Below, piece after piece: positions 35,147-43,520 of a DNA stretch of 64,000 bases (position 1 is the first letter of the stretch; the number at the start of each line of letters is the position of its first letter). Position numbers and translations under genes: made by a program. The stretch comes from Photobacterium angustum (GTDB lineage Bacteria; Pseudomonadota; Gammaproteobacteria; Enterobacterales; Vibrionaceae): contig NZ_PYOM01000019.1 in assembly GCF_003026365.1 (NCBI RefSeq), forward strand, positions 1 through 64,000. The letters are read 5' to 3'. The notes beneath the pieces were generated by a model. That model was not told where the DNA came from. It was given only the letters and a program-made list of their open reading frames with translations, and did no database searches.

Positions 35147-35341
35147 ATGAGTGAGCAAAAAACCAATGAAAGCCGTCGTCAATTGTTGAAAAACATTGGC
35201 TTAACAGTGGCTGCTGGTGCTGTTGCTGCTGGAACGACAACAGTAGTTCAAGCTGCTGAAAAGTCAGAAGAGAAAAAAACAAAAACAACTAAAGGTTATC
35301 ACGAGACCCAACACATTCGTGATTACTACAACACTTTGTAA
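35147..35341 (+). CDS. Small formate dehydrogenase-region Tat-signal protein
   Basis: The 64-residue protein is almost entirely a twin-arginine signal (SRRQLLKNIGLTVAAGAVAAG) plus a short charged tail ending in HETQHIRDYYNTL. This matches the conserved small Tat-target family seen just before FDH3 alpha-subunit genes. AAAGGAG lies about 10 nt before the ATG. It precedes the alpha subunit by 13 nt. It may be a small extra subunit, or an assembly factor exported with the enzyme; its exact role is unproven. Confidence 0.9.
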   Translation: MSEQKTNESRRQLLKNIGLTVAAGAVAAGTTTVVQAAEKSEEKKTKTTKGYHETQHIRDYYNTL

Positions 35342-35354
35342 GGCGGAGCTCTAA

Positions 35355-38213
35355 ATGAAACTTACTAAACGTTCCGATAAAGTGAGCAAGGTAGAAAACC
35401 AGCTGGGTATTTCTCGACGTTCTTTTATTCGTAATACATCTCTAGCTGCTGCTGGTGGCATTGCAGGGGCAAGCATGTTTGCTCCTGGTATGATGAAAAA
35501 AGCAGAAGCTGCATCTGAAGATGTATATGACGCGCCTAAAGTGGTTAAACGTACTATTTGTTCACACTGTTCAGTGGGTTGTGGTATTTACGCAGAGACG
35601 CAAGACGGTGTGTGGACTCATCAGGAACCCGCTTTCGATCACCCTTTTAATGCTGGTGGACACTGTGCGAAAGGCGCAGCACTTCGTGAACATGGTCACG
35701 GTGCACGTCGCGTAAAATACCCAATGAAGCTTGTTAATGGCAAGTGGAAGAAACTGAGCTGGGAACAAGCTTTAGATGAAGTTAGCCAGCAAGTGCTTAA
35801 GATCCGTGAAGAGTCAGGTCCAGATTCTGTTTACTTCCTAGGCTCTGCGAAGCATAACAACGAACAAGCTTACATGTTCCGTAAAATGGTTTCTATGTGG
35901 GGCTCTAACAACGTTGACCACCAAGCGCGTATTTGTCACTCAACAACAGTGGCAGGTGTAGCGAACACTTGGGGTTACGGTGCAATGACTAACTCGTTAA
36001 ACGACATGCATAACTGTAAGTCGATGTTATTCATTGGTTCAAACCCAGCAGAAGCTCACCCAGTAGCAATGCAGCACATCCTTATCGCGAAAGAAACTAA
36101 CAGCTGTAAGATTGTGGTTGTCGATCCGCGCCGTACACGTACTGCGGCAAAAGCAGATCACTACGTTTCTTTGCGTCCGGGTACTGACGTTGCTTTTGTA
36201 TGGGGTGTGCTGTACCACATTTTCAACAATGGCTGGGAAGATAAAGAATTCATCCGTCAACGTGTTTACGGTATGGACGAAGTTCGCGCAGAAGTGGCGA
36301 AATGGAATCCAAAAGAAGTTGAGCGCGTAACTGGCGTGCCAGAAGCTCAAGTTTACCAAACAGCTAAAATGTTGTCTGAAAACCGTCCTGGCTGTGTTGT
36401 TTGGTGTATGGGGGGGACTCAGCATACAACAGGTAACAACAACACACGTGCTTACTGTATCCTTGAACTTGCACTTGGCAACATGGGTAAATCAGGCGGC
36501 GGTGCAAACATCTTCCGTGGTCACGATAACGTACAGGGTGCAACAGACTTTGGCGTGCTTTCTGACAACCTACCTGGTTACTACGGTCTATCTGAAGGTG
36601 CTTGGAAACACTGGGCGCAAGTGTGGGATGTAGACTACTCATGGCTACAAGGTCGTTTCGACCAAAACACTTACAACGGCAAAAAACCAATGAACAGTGC
36701 AGGTATTCCTGTTTCTCGTTGGATCGATGGTGTTTTAGAAAACAAAGATAAGATTGAACAGCGCGATAACATCCGCGCCATGTTCTACTGGGGTCACGCT
36801 GTAAACTCACAGACTCGTGGTCCTGAAATGAAAACTGCGATGGAAAAACTGGATATGATGGTTATCGTTGACCCATACCCAGGTGTTGCTGCTGTAATGA
36901 ATGGTCGTACAGACAATGTATACCTATTCCCAGCGACTACGCAGTTTGAAACATACGGCTCAGTAACGGCAACTAACCGTTCTATTCAATGGCGTGACCA
37001 AGTTATTGAACCGCTATTTGAAGCGAAACCTGACCACGAAATCATGTACCTTCTTTCTAAGCGTCTTGGTTTTGCGGATCAATTATTTAAGAACATTAAA
37101 GTTGAAAACAACCGCCCACACATTGAAGACATCACACGTGAATTCAACAAAGGTATGTGGACGATTGGTTACACAGGTCAAAGCCCTGAGCGTCTAAAAG
37201 AACACCAACAAAACTGGCATACATTCAACCGTACTTCTCTTGAAGCGATTGGTGGCCCAGCGAACGGTGAAACTTACGGTCTACCTTGGCCTTGTTGGGG
37301 TACGCCTGAGATGAAACACCCAGGTACACACATTCTTTATGATACATCTAAGACTGTGGCACAGGGTGGCGGTAACTTCCGTGCACGTTTCGGTGTTGAG
37401 CACAATGGTGTAAGCCTACTCGCTGACGATAGCTACTCATTAGGTTGTGAGCTAGAAGATGGTTACCCAGAGTTTACCGCTAAGATGCTGAAGCAACTTG
37501 GTTGGTGGGACGATCTAACAGCAGAAGAGAAAGTGGCTGCTGAAGGCAAAAACTGGAAAACTGATCTTTCTGGTGGTATTCAGCGAGTAGCGATTAAACA
37601 CGGTTGTATTCCTTACGGTAACGCAAAAGCACGTACTGTTGTTTGGACATTCCCAGATGCAGTGCCTATTCACCGTGAGCCACTATACACACCACGTCGT
37701 GATCTTCTTCCTGAGTACCAAACTTGGGATGATAAGGCGCACTTGTTCCGCTTACCAACACTGTACAAGTCAATTCAAGACAAAGATATGTCGAAAGAAT
37801 ACCCAATTATTCTAACGTCTGGTCGTCTGGTTGAGTATGAAGGTGGTGGTGAAGAAACGCGTTCAAACCCATGGCTTGCAGAGCTACAACAAGAAATGTT
37901 TGTAGAACTTAACCTAAAAGATGCAAACGATCGTGGCATTAAAGATGGCGAGATGGTTTGGGTTGAAGGTGCAGAAAAAGGCCGTATTAAAGTGAAAGCG
38001 ATGGTAACCCCACGTGTTCGTGAAGGCTTAGCATTCTTACCATTCCACTTCGGTGGTGAATTCGAAGGTGAAAGCCTACGTAGTCATTACCCAGAAGGTT
38101 GTGCTCCTTATGTTTCTGGCGAAGCTGCTAACACAGCAACGACATACGGTTACGATCCAGTAACTCAGATGCAAGAAACAAAAGTCACCCTTTGTAACAT
38201 CACTAAAGCGTAA
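35355..38213 (+). CDS. fdhA: Formate dehydrogenase catalytic (alpha) subunit, Cys form
   Basis: The 952-residue periplasmic molybdo/tungsto-enzyme of the DMSO-reductase family oxidises formate to CO2. A Tat signal is at residues about 18-52 (SRRSFIRNTSLAAAGG). An N-terminal 4Fe-4S motif follows (CSHCSVGCGIYAE with HCAKGAALREHGHGARRVKYP). The metal ligand is Cys194 in ARICHSTTV, where selenocysteine enzymes have Sec, and it is followed by the conserved His. GSNPAEAHPVAMQHIL and GGTQHTTGNNN are cofactor-binding segments. The C-terminal beta-barrel holds LTSGRLVEYEGGGEETRSNPWL. GGAGCTCTAA precedes the ATG. Confidence 0.95.
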   Translation: MKLTKRSDKVSKVENQLGISRRSFIRNTSLAAAGGIAGASMFAPGMMKKAEAASEDVYDAPKVVKRTICSHCSVGCGIYAETQDGVWTHQEPAFDHPFNAGGHCAKGAALREHGHGARRVKYPMKLVNGKWKKLSWEQALDEVSQQVLKIREESGPDSVYFLGSAKHNNEQAYMFRKMVSMWGSNNVDHQARICHSTTVAGVANTWGYGAMTNSLNDMHNCKSMLFIGSNPAEAHPVAMQHILIAKETNSCKIVVVDPRRTRTAAKADHYVSLRPGTDVAFVWGVLYHIFNNGWEDKEFIRQRVYGMDEVRAEVAKWNPKEVERVTGVPEAQVYQTAKMLSENRPGCVVWCMGGTQHTTGNNNTRAYCILELALGNMGKSGGGANIFRGHDNVQGATDFGVLSDNLPGYYGLSEGAWKHWAQVWDVDYSWLQGRFDQNTYNGKKPMNSAGIPVSRWIDGVLENKDKIEQRDNIRAMFYWGHAVNSQTRGPEMKTAMEKLDMMVIVDPYPGVAAVMNGRTDNVYLFPATTQFETYGSVTATNRSIQWRDQVIEPLFEAKPDHEIMYLLSKRLGFADQLFKNIKVENNRPHIEDITREFNKGMWTIGYTGQSPERLKEHQQNWHTFNRTSLEAIGGPANGETYGLPWPCWGTPEMKHPGTHILYDTSKTVAQGGGNFRARFGVEHNGVSLLADDSYSLGCELEDGYPEFTAKMLKQLGWWDDLTAEEKVAAEGKNWKTDLSGGIQRVAIKHGCIPYGNAKARTVVWTFPDAVPIHREPLYTPRRDLLPEYQTWDDKAHLFRLPTLYKSIQDKDMSKEYPIILTSGRLVEYEGGGEETRSNPWLAELQQEMFVELNLKDANDRGIKDGEMVWVEGAEKGRIKVKAMVTPRVREGLAFLPFHFGGEFEGESLRSHYPEGCAPYVSGEAANTATTYGYDPVTQMQETKVTLCNITKA

Positions 38214-38224
38214 GGAGTCATCAA

Positions 38225-38842
38225 ATGGCACGTATGAAATTTCTTTGTGACTCTAAGCGTTGTATTGAATGCAACGGTTGTGTGACAGCTTGTAAAAATG
38301 CTAACTCAGAAGCAGTAGGCTGGGGTATTCAACGTCGTCGCGTTGTGACACTAAACGACGGTCTTCCAGGTGAAACATCTATTTCTGTTGCTTGTATGCA
38401 CTGTAGTGATGCGCCTTGTATGGCGGTTTGTCCAGCAGATTGTTTCAGTCAAACAGAAGACGGCATCGTTCAGCACGATAAAGATCTTTGTATTGGTTGT
38501 GGTTACTGTCTATTTGCTTGTCCGTTTGGAGCGCCTCAGTTCCCTAAACAGGAAGCGTTCGCAGAGCGTGGCAAAATGGATAAATGTACTTATTGTTCTG
38601 GCGGTCCAAATACTGAACCTGGTTCAGAAAAAGAGCGTGTACTTTACGGCGCAAACCGTATTGCAGAAGGTAAGTTACCAATGTGTGCATCTATGTGTTC
38701 GACTAAATCATTACTTGCAGGTGATGCTGAGAAGATTTCTGAAATCTTCAGCAAGCGCGTTGTTGCTCGTGGTGCAAAAGATGCCGGTTGGGCAAGTACT
38801 GAAGATCTAGCGTACGACGCAGCAAAAGTACGTAAAGCGTAA
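38225..38842 (+). CDS. fdhB: Formate dehydrogenase FDH3 beta (iron-sulfur) subunit
   Basis: The 205-residue electron-transfer subunit has four 4Fe-4S cluster motifs in the usual order: CIECNGCVTACKN, CMHCSDAPCMAVCPADC, CIGCGYCLFACPFGAPQ and CTYCSG...CASMCSTKSLL. It has no signal peptide of its own, so it would be exported in complex with the Tat-dependent alpha subunit. AAGGAG lies upstream, 12 nt after the alpha gene. It passes electrons to the cytochrome b subunit. Its length matches the short FDH3-type beta subunits rather than the longer FdnH type, which carries a C-terminal membrane anchor. Confidence 0.95.
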   Translation: MARMKFLCDSKRCIECNGCVTACKNANSEAVGWGIQRRRVVTLNDGLPGETSISVACMHCSDAPCMAVCPADCFSQTEDGIVQHDKDLCIGCGYCLFACPFGAPQFPKQEAFAERGKMDKCTYCSGGPNTEPGSEKERVLYGANRIAEGKLPMCASMCSTKSLLAGDAEKISEIFSKRVVARGAKDAGWASTEDLAYDAAKVRKA

Positions 38843-38849
38843 TTGTCTT

Positions 38850-38883
38850 TATTTGGGCTTAACATAGGTGTTGAGCCCAAATA
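38850..38883 (+). other. Intra-operon hairpin between fdhB and fdhC
   Basis: TATTTGGGCTTAACA-TAGG-TGTTGAGCCCAAATA forms a 15-bp RNA stem (one G-U pair) with a tetraloop and no following T run. It is more likely an RNA processing or stability element than a terminator, and would set the ratio of alpha/beta to gamma transcripts. Confidence 0.55.
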
Positions 38884-38936
38884 TTGGATCTCGGATGTAA
38901 CAAATTTCTGTTCAAATTGAGCAGGCAGGAGCTTTA

Positions 38937-40007
38937 ATGACTAAGCGAATTCAATGCTGGTTAACGGTATTCGTTACCGCATTAATGGTTGCGTTTTCTG
39001 TCCAAGTGATGGCAAATGAAGCCACTACAACAACCAGTAGCGAGCAACTTGGCGAATCTATGGTAAAAAAAGAAGTCATAGGTTTTGCGGGTGCTGATTA
39101 TTGGCGATCGGTCAAGGATGGCGAAAAAGGGTATACAACATCAGGTTGGCCTGAGCACGATGTGTTGATCAGTGTTCCGGGGCAAACATGGTATATCTTA
39201 AAAGAAAAGTGGATGTCACCACTTGGTGCGATGGCTATTTTTGGTAGCCTTGTGATGGTGACGCTAGCATACTTTATTGTAGGTCCTCTTAAATTAAGTA
39301 AGCCTAAAACAGGTCGTAAAATTCAGCGTTGGAGCCGGATGGATCGTGCTCTACACTGGAGTTTAGCATTCACATTTTTAACGTTAGGTTTTAGCGGTTT
39401 AACTCTTGTTTACGGTAAACATTTTATTAAACCTATCGTACCAACAGAAGTGTGGGGCTGGATCATTTACGCAGCGAAACAATACCATAACTATATGGGA
39501 CCATTGTTTGCAATCATTCTTCTTTTCGTTGTCGTTAAATGGTGGCGTAAGAGTATCTTCAGTAAAGTTGATATTGATTGGTTTAAGAAAATGGGCGGTA
39601 TGGTGGGCAAGCATAAAGGCTCACACCCTAAAGCTGGCTTCTCAAACGGTGGTGAAAAAGCACTGTTCTGGTTACTTGCCTTCTTTGGTGTCTTCATTGT
39701 GGTGAGTGGCTTTGTTTTAGATTTTCCAATTTTCGACCAAACGCGTCGACATATGGAATTATCAAATCTAGTACACATGATTTCAGCACTTATTCTGATC
39801 TGTGGCTTTATTTTCCACATCTATATTGGTTTATTCGGTATGGAAGCGGGTCTTGACGGCATGGTAACTGGTGAAGTTGATGAAACGTGGGCGCGTGAAC
39901 ACCACAGCGAATGGTTTGAAGAAGTAAAAGATCTTCCTGAAAACCAACCAGGATATAGTGAATCACAACAGCATGAAGTGAAGAGTAAACCTTCGTCTAA
40001 TGCATAA
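38937..40007 (+). CDS. fdhC: Formate dehydrogenase cytochrome b556 (gamma) subunit
   Basis: The 356-residue membrane subunit begins with a signal peptide (cleavage near VMANEA). A periplasmic stretch of about 65 residues and a first helix (MAIFGSLVMVTLAYFIVG) follow. Then comes a four-helix cytochrome b core with haem-ligand His candidates in RALHWSLAFTFLTLG, QYHNYMGPLF and LIFHIYIGLF-like segments. It anchors the complex and delivers electrons from formate to the quinone pool. AGGAG lies 6 nt before the ATG. It is the last gene of the operon; a strong terminator follows. Confidence 0.93.
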   Translation: MTKRIQCWLTVFVTALMVAFSVQVMANEATTTTSSEQLGESMVKKEVIGFAGADYWRSVKDGEKGYTTSGWPEHDVLISVPGQTWYILKEKWMSPLGAMAIFGSLVMVTLAYFIVGPLKLSKPKTGRKIQRWSRMDRALHWSLAFTFLTLGFSGLTLVYGKHFIKPIVPTEVWGWIIYAAKQYHNYMGPLFAIILLFVVVKWWRKSIFSKVDIDWFKKMGGMVGKHKGSHPKAGFSNGGEKALFWLLAFFGVFIVVSGFVLDFPIFDQTRRHMELSNLVHMISALILICGFIFHIYIGLFGMEAGLDGMVTGEVDETWAREHHSEWFEEVKDLPENQPGYSESQQHEVKSKPSSNA

Positions 40008-40025
40008 TCATAGTTAGTGATTTTT

Positions 40026-40049
40026 AAAACCGACATTCGTGTCGGTTTT
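40026..40049 (+). terminator. Terminator of the fdh operon
   Basis: AAAACCGACA-TTCG-TGTCGGTTTT plus a T run. The TTCG tetraloop makes it especially stable. Confidence 0.95.
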
Positions 40050-40183
40050 TTTTATACCTAATATTCGAGCTTAATGTTTTTTGTTACTTATCGCTATTCA
40101 TTTACTCTGTTAAGCTTTTGTACAATAAAGTAAAATACTACTGCTAATAATGTCAATAATAAAACATTGAAAAGGATCAATTG

Positions 40184-40684
40184 ATGAGGACTAAAGCAGG
40201 ATTTACCCTGATTGAAGTTGTTATTGTTATAGTCATTCTTGGCATCCTTGCTGTTACTGCGGCTCCCAAATTCCTCAATATTTCTTCAGATACTTATCGC
40301 GCCAAACTACATGAGCTGAAAGGATCGATGACTGAAATATCACGAATTATCTATGGAAAAGCTGTAATGCAAGGCGATGAAAATGATATTACTGGCAGTA
40401 AAAAGATAGAGGGGATAGCTATCTGGAATGGTTACCCGAAAGGTAATTATGCCGGTATTGGTAAGACAATTGTTGATTTACAAGATAATTGGGCTGCTAA
40501 TCAAGATACATCGATATCAAACCAACCAGGCTATCGAACTTATGTTATGACATTTATGAAAAAAGTGTCGAAAAGTGAGTCTGATAGTGTTGAAAAAATT
40601 AAAGCGACAAATTGCTATTTAAGTTACAAAGAAAATAACACTGGTGATGAGCCTATTATTACAATTATTGATTCAGGTTGCTGA
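40184..40684 (+). CDS. Type IV prepilin-like protein
   Basis: The 166-residue prepilin has the class III leader MRTKAG cleaved before FTLIEVVIVIVILGILAVTA, with the conserved Glu at position 5 of the mature protein and a Pro soon after the helix. The C-terminal half has a Cys pair (TNCYLSYKENN...DSGC) typical of the pilin D-loop. It is most like MSHA-type (MshA) pilins. No pilin assembly genes lie nearby, so it would depend on machinery encoded elsewhere. The ATG at 40184 has AAGGA about 8 nt upstream; a TTG lies one codon before it. Confidence 0.85.
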   Translation: MRTKAGFTLIEVVIVIVILGILAVTAAPKFLNISSDTYRAKLHELKGSMTEISRIIYGKAVMQGDENDITGSKKIEGIAIWNGYPKGNYAGIGKTIVDLQDNWAANQDTSISNQPGYRTYVMTFMKKVSKSESDSVEKIKATNCYLSYKENNTGDEPIITIIDSGC

Positions 40685-40775
40685 TCTAACAGTGATATTG
40701 AAAGCTCATTTACACGGTTTTGTAGGGCGAAATCACGCATAATTAAGAACCTAGATTGTTAGGGTTAAATTCTAT

Positions 40776-40807
40776 GTATTTCAGTGCTATAAAGGCACTA
40801 TAAATAC
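40776..40807. promoter_or_regulatory. Hairpin/palindrome in the cobB leader
   Basis: GTATTT-c-AGTGC, a 7-nt loop, and GCACT-at-AAATAC lie 19 nt before the cobB ATG. It could be an operator or a leader hairpin near the ribosome-binding site. Confidence 0.35.
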
Positions 40808-40826
40808 CGAAATAAAGGATGTTCAT

Positions 40827-41540
40827 ATGCTTTTCCCCTACAAAAATATCGTTGTACTTACGGGTGCAGGTATCTCGGCTGAATCGGGCATCCGAACTTT
40901 CCGTGCCGCTGATGGCTTATGGGAAGAACATCGTGTTGAAGATGTTGCAACACCTGAAGGCTATTTACGAGATCCTGAGCTTGTGCAACGTTTTTATAAT
41001 GCTCGTCGAGCTCAGATCGAGAATGGCTCTGTAGCCCCAAATGCTGCGCATATTGCACTTGCTAAGCTTGAACAAGAATTAGATGGTAACGTGACAATTG
41101 TTACGCAAAACATTGATAATTTGCATGAGAGAGCTGGGAGCAAAAATGTCATTCATATGCATGGCGAGTTATTAAAAGCACGATGCTGTGAATCAGGACA
41201 AACAGTTGAATGGCATGGTGACTTAACGACCAGTGATCATTGTCATTGTTGTCAAATTCCTGCACCGATGCGACCAGATATTGTATGGTTCGGTGAGATG
41301 CCAATTGGAATGGATAGAATTCATGATGCAATTGTGAGGGCAGATTTATTCATTTCTATTGGTACATCTGGCAATGTATATCCAGCAGCTGGATTTGTAC
41401 ATGAAGCTGCCTTACAGGGCGCTCATACGATTGAATTAAACCTTGAGCCAAGCAACGTAGAAAACGAATTTGAAGAGAAACGCTATGGTAAAGCTTCTGA
41501 ATTAGTGCCAGCTTATGTAGAAGAAATATTATCTGCTTAA
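40827..41540 (+). CDS. cobB: NAD-dependent protein deacylase (sirtuin) CobB
   Basis: The 237-residue cytoplasmic sirtuin removes acetyl or succinyl groups from lysines using NAD+. Motifs are intact: [20 protein letters not shown] (NAD-binding), [13 protein letters not shown], catalytic His112 in [11 protein letters not shown], and the nucleotide-binding [15 protein letters not shown]. Zinc ligands include CC and CHCC in the small domain. AAGGA lies 7 nt before the ATG. It is the intact copy; a truncated duplicate begins 1,281 bp downstream of the same internal position. Confidence 0.95.
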   Translation: MLFPYKNIVVLTGAGISAESGIRTFRAADGLWEEHRVEDVATPEGYLRDPELVQRFYNARRAQIENGSVAPNAAHIALAKLEQELDGNVTIVTQNIDNLHERAGSKNVIHMHGELLKARCCESGQTVEWHGDLTTSDHCHCCQIPAPMRPDIVWFGEMPIGMDRIHDAIVRADLFISIGTSGNVYPAAGFVHEAALQGAHTIELNLEPSNVENEFEEKRYGKASELVPAYVEEILSA

Positions 41541-41545
41541 TAAGA

Positions 41546-41569
41546 AAAGCCTCACATTTGAGGCTTTTT
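41546..41569. terminator. Terminator of cobB
   Basis: AAAAGCCTCA / TGAGGCTTTT with a following T run. It is duplicated at 42827-42850 as part of the tandem duplication. Confidence 0.85.
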
Positions 41570-41607
41570 TATTATGAGAACAAAAAGTGAATATTTTTAT
41601 CGACTAA

Positions 41608-42078
41608 TTAAGATATATCGTAAACGTGATAACCTTTTTGTAATAAGCATTGGCGAATTACGAGTCCTTTTTTGTTTTTTTCGTCTTTTGCTGCTTCATT
41701 AGATCCTGTTATGTACCCGCTAGCTGCACCAACAGCAGCACCTATTACAGTCTCTGTTACGGGATCAATCGAATCGATATGAGATGTACCATACGTTAAG
41801 TGATCATGCGAATCGATATCAGATGTACCAAACGCTGATGCGCCTGCTAGAGTACCTATTATTACATCTCTCTTTTGTGTTGCTGCTGTCATTTTAGGTG
41901 TTTTAACACTATCAGCAAAACGGTTGCAGTAATCGTAATCTTTTTGATATTGAGCTGTATCGACACCATTCATGTCAACGACAAGCTCTTTATCGACAGG
42001 GGTCAATGGAGCACTACAAGCTGAAAGAGTTGAAACAAATAAAACAGGGATTAAAACATTGAATTTAAAGGATCTCAT
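41608..42078 (-). CDS. Glycine-zipper lipoprotein, copy A
   Basis: The 156-residue lipoprotein precursor has a signal peptide and lipobox (STLSAC, Cys near residue 21). A Cys-containing helical segment (QKDYDYCNRFADS) and a glycine-zipper segment (VIGAAVGAASGYITGSNEAA) follow, ending CLLQKGYHVYDIS. It resembles the OmpA-linked glycine-zipper family. A 25-bp direct repeat (41771-41795 and 41810-41834) gives an in-frame 13-residue internal duplication that replaces part of the zipper seen in copy B. It is a diverged duplicate of the gene at 42889-43335. Confidence 0.8.
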   Translation of the reverse strand: MRSFKFNVLIPVLFVSTLSACSAPLTPVDKELVVDMNGVDTAQYQKDYDYCNRFADSVKTPKMTAATQKRDVIIGTLAGASAFGTSDIDSHDHLTYGTSHIDSIDPVTETVIGAAVGAASGYITGSNEAAKDEKNKKGLVIRQCLLQKGYHVYDIS

Positions 42079-42213
42079 AGTCTCACAAGGGTTATCTTAA
42101 ACTGTTGTTATAGCCTATAGGTATACTTCTGAATCCAACCTGTATGAATAAAATGTTACAAAGAACGATTGATGCGTATTAATTGTTATGAATTCGGTAG
42201 TGATTGATAATAA

Positions 42214-42361
42214 TTGTTCGCCAGATTTAAGCTTTTGTAAGTACTCTTCGTGCACTTTAGCCACAGGACCAACACTGTTTTGCCATTCACCAGCATCCAT
42301 TTCAGACTGTAGTGGGTAGATGTTTGGATCGTTAGCAAAAATGTGTTCGGCTAAATAATTA
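42214..42361 (-). pseudogene. potD 3' fragment
   Basis: About 49 codons match the C-terminus of PotD: NDPNIYPLQSEMDAGEWQNS then VGPVAKVHEEYLQKLKSGE, against NDPSIYPPQSVMDAGEWQNS and VGPMAEVYEEYFQKLKAGE in the intact gene. The normal stop (TAA after GAG) has changed to CAA, so the frame runs on to 42115. There is no 5' part: the fragment ends abruptly where the truncated cobB begins. It is a relic of the tandem duplication and cannot encode a working transporter component. Confidence 0.9.
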
Positions 42362-42821
42362 AGATGGTAACGTGACCATTGTTACGCAAAACATTGATAA
42401 TTTGCATGAGAGAGCTGGGAGTAAAAATTCCATTCATATGCATGGAGAGCTATTAAAAGCACGATGCTGTGAATCAGGACAAACAGTTGAATGGCACGGT
42501 GATTTAACGACCAGTGATCATTGTCATTGTTGTCAAATTCCTGCACCGATGCGTCCAGATATTGTATGGTTCGGTGATATGCCAATAGGAATGGATAGAA
42601 TTCATGATGCGATTGTGAAGGCTGATTTATTCATTTCTATAGTTACATCTGGCAATGTATATCCAGCGGCAGGATTTGTACATGAGGCTGCTTTACAGGG
42701 CGCTCATACGATTGAATTAAACCTTGAGCCAAGCAACGTAGAAAACGAATTTGAAGAGAAACGCTATGGTAAAGCTTCTGAATTAGTGCCAGCTTATGTA
42801 GAAGAAATATTATCTGCTTAA
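42362..42821 (+). pseudogene. Truncated cobB copy
   Basis: It is nearly identical to the last 150 codons of cobB but lacks the first 85 or so codons, including the GAGxS NAD-binding motif. It could only start at a GTG (42372) without a ribosome-binding site. In the remaining part the conserved ISIGTSGN has become ISIVTSGN, a Gly-to-Val change in the nucleotide loop. Other changes (GEM to GDM, NVIHMHG to NSIHMHG) also occur. The catalytic His is still present. It is judged non-functional. Confidence 0.92.
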
Positions 42822-42888
42822 TAAGAAAAGCCTCAAATTTGAGGCTTTTTATTATTAGTACGAAAAGATGATTATCTTTATCGACTAA

Positions 42889-43335
42889 TTAAGATATATC
42901 GTAAACGTGATAACCTTTTTGTAATAAGCATTGGCGAATCACGGATGACTTTTTGTGTTTTTCATCTTTAGATGCTTCATTAGAGCCCGCTACGTATCCG
43001 CCAGCCGCACCAACAACAGCACCTAATGCAGTCACAGCTCCTGGATGTTTTATCGTATCGTAATTATCCGAATCGTAAGCCCCTGCACCAAACGCTGTTG
43101 CACCTGCTAGAGTGCCAATTACTACATCTCTCTTTTTTGTTGCTGACGTCATTTCAGGTGTTGTAACACTATCAGCAAAATGGTTGCAGTAATCGTAATC
43201 TTTTTGATATTGAGTAGTGTCGACACCATTCATGTCAACGACGAGTTCTTTATCGACAGGGGTCATTGGGGCGCTACAAGCCGAAAGGGTTGATACGAAT
43301 AAAACGGGGATTAGCGCTTTTAATTTTTTTGACAT
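42889..43335 (-). CDS. Glycine-zipper lipoprotein, copy B
   Basis: The 148-residue lipoprotein precursor has the lipobox STLSAC, the shared segment VDKELVVDMNGVDTTQYQKD, and an uninterrupted glycine-zipper region (VVIGTLAGATAFGAGAYDSD and ALGAVVGAAGGYVAGSNEAS). It lacks the 13-residue internal repeat of copy A, so it more likely represents the ancestral form. It probably sits in the outer membrane or periplasmic face. It lies downstream of potD in the same direction, separated by the potD terminator. Confidence 0.82.
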   Translation of the reverse strand: MSKKLKALIPVLFVSTLSACSAPMTPVDKELVVDMNGVDTTQYQKDYDYCNHFADSVTTPEMTSATKKRDVVIGTLAGATAFGAGAYDSDNYDTIKHPGAVTALGAVVGAAGGYVAGSNEASKDEKHKKSSVIRQCLLQKGYHVYDIS

Positions 43336-43470
43336 TATAATCTTATAACTTATATCTGAAATGGTTGTTATAGGATATATAAGTAAACTGAATCATTACT
43401 GTATGAATGAAATGTTACAGCTCATGAATGGTTTATGAGCATTAATGTTAATTCGTAAGTGATTGATAAT

Positions 43471-43499
43471 AAAAAACCGAGCACTATGCTCGGTTTTTT
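43471..43499 (-). terminator. Terminator of the first potD
   Basis: AAAAAACCGAGCA / TGCTCGGTTTTTT, immediately past the minus-strand potD stop. Confidence 0.92.
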
Positions 43500-43520
43500 T
43501 ATATAGTTAATAAGTAACTA

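Larger units (their letters stand above)
41081..42361. repeat. Tandem duplication, unit A (cobB 3' part - lipoprotein - potD 3' part)
   Basis: This unit is repeated at 42362-43668 or so. Offsets are 1,281 bp for AGATGGTAACGTGAC in cobB (41081/42362) and for the lipoprotein stop codons (41608/42889), and about 1,307 bp for the potD part, showing a net indel of about 26 bp between copies. The left end falls inside cobB and the right end inside potD. Confidence 0.9.

Noticed and set aside
35934-35936. Possible selenocysteine codon in the formate dehydrogenase
   Set aside because: The codon is TGT (Cys) and the frame is uninterrupted.
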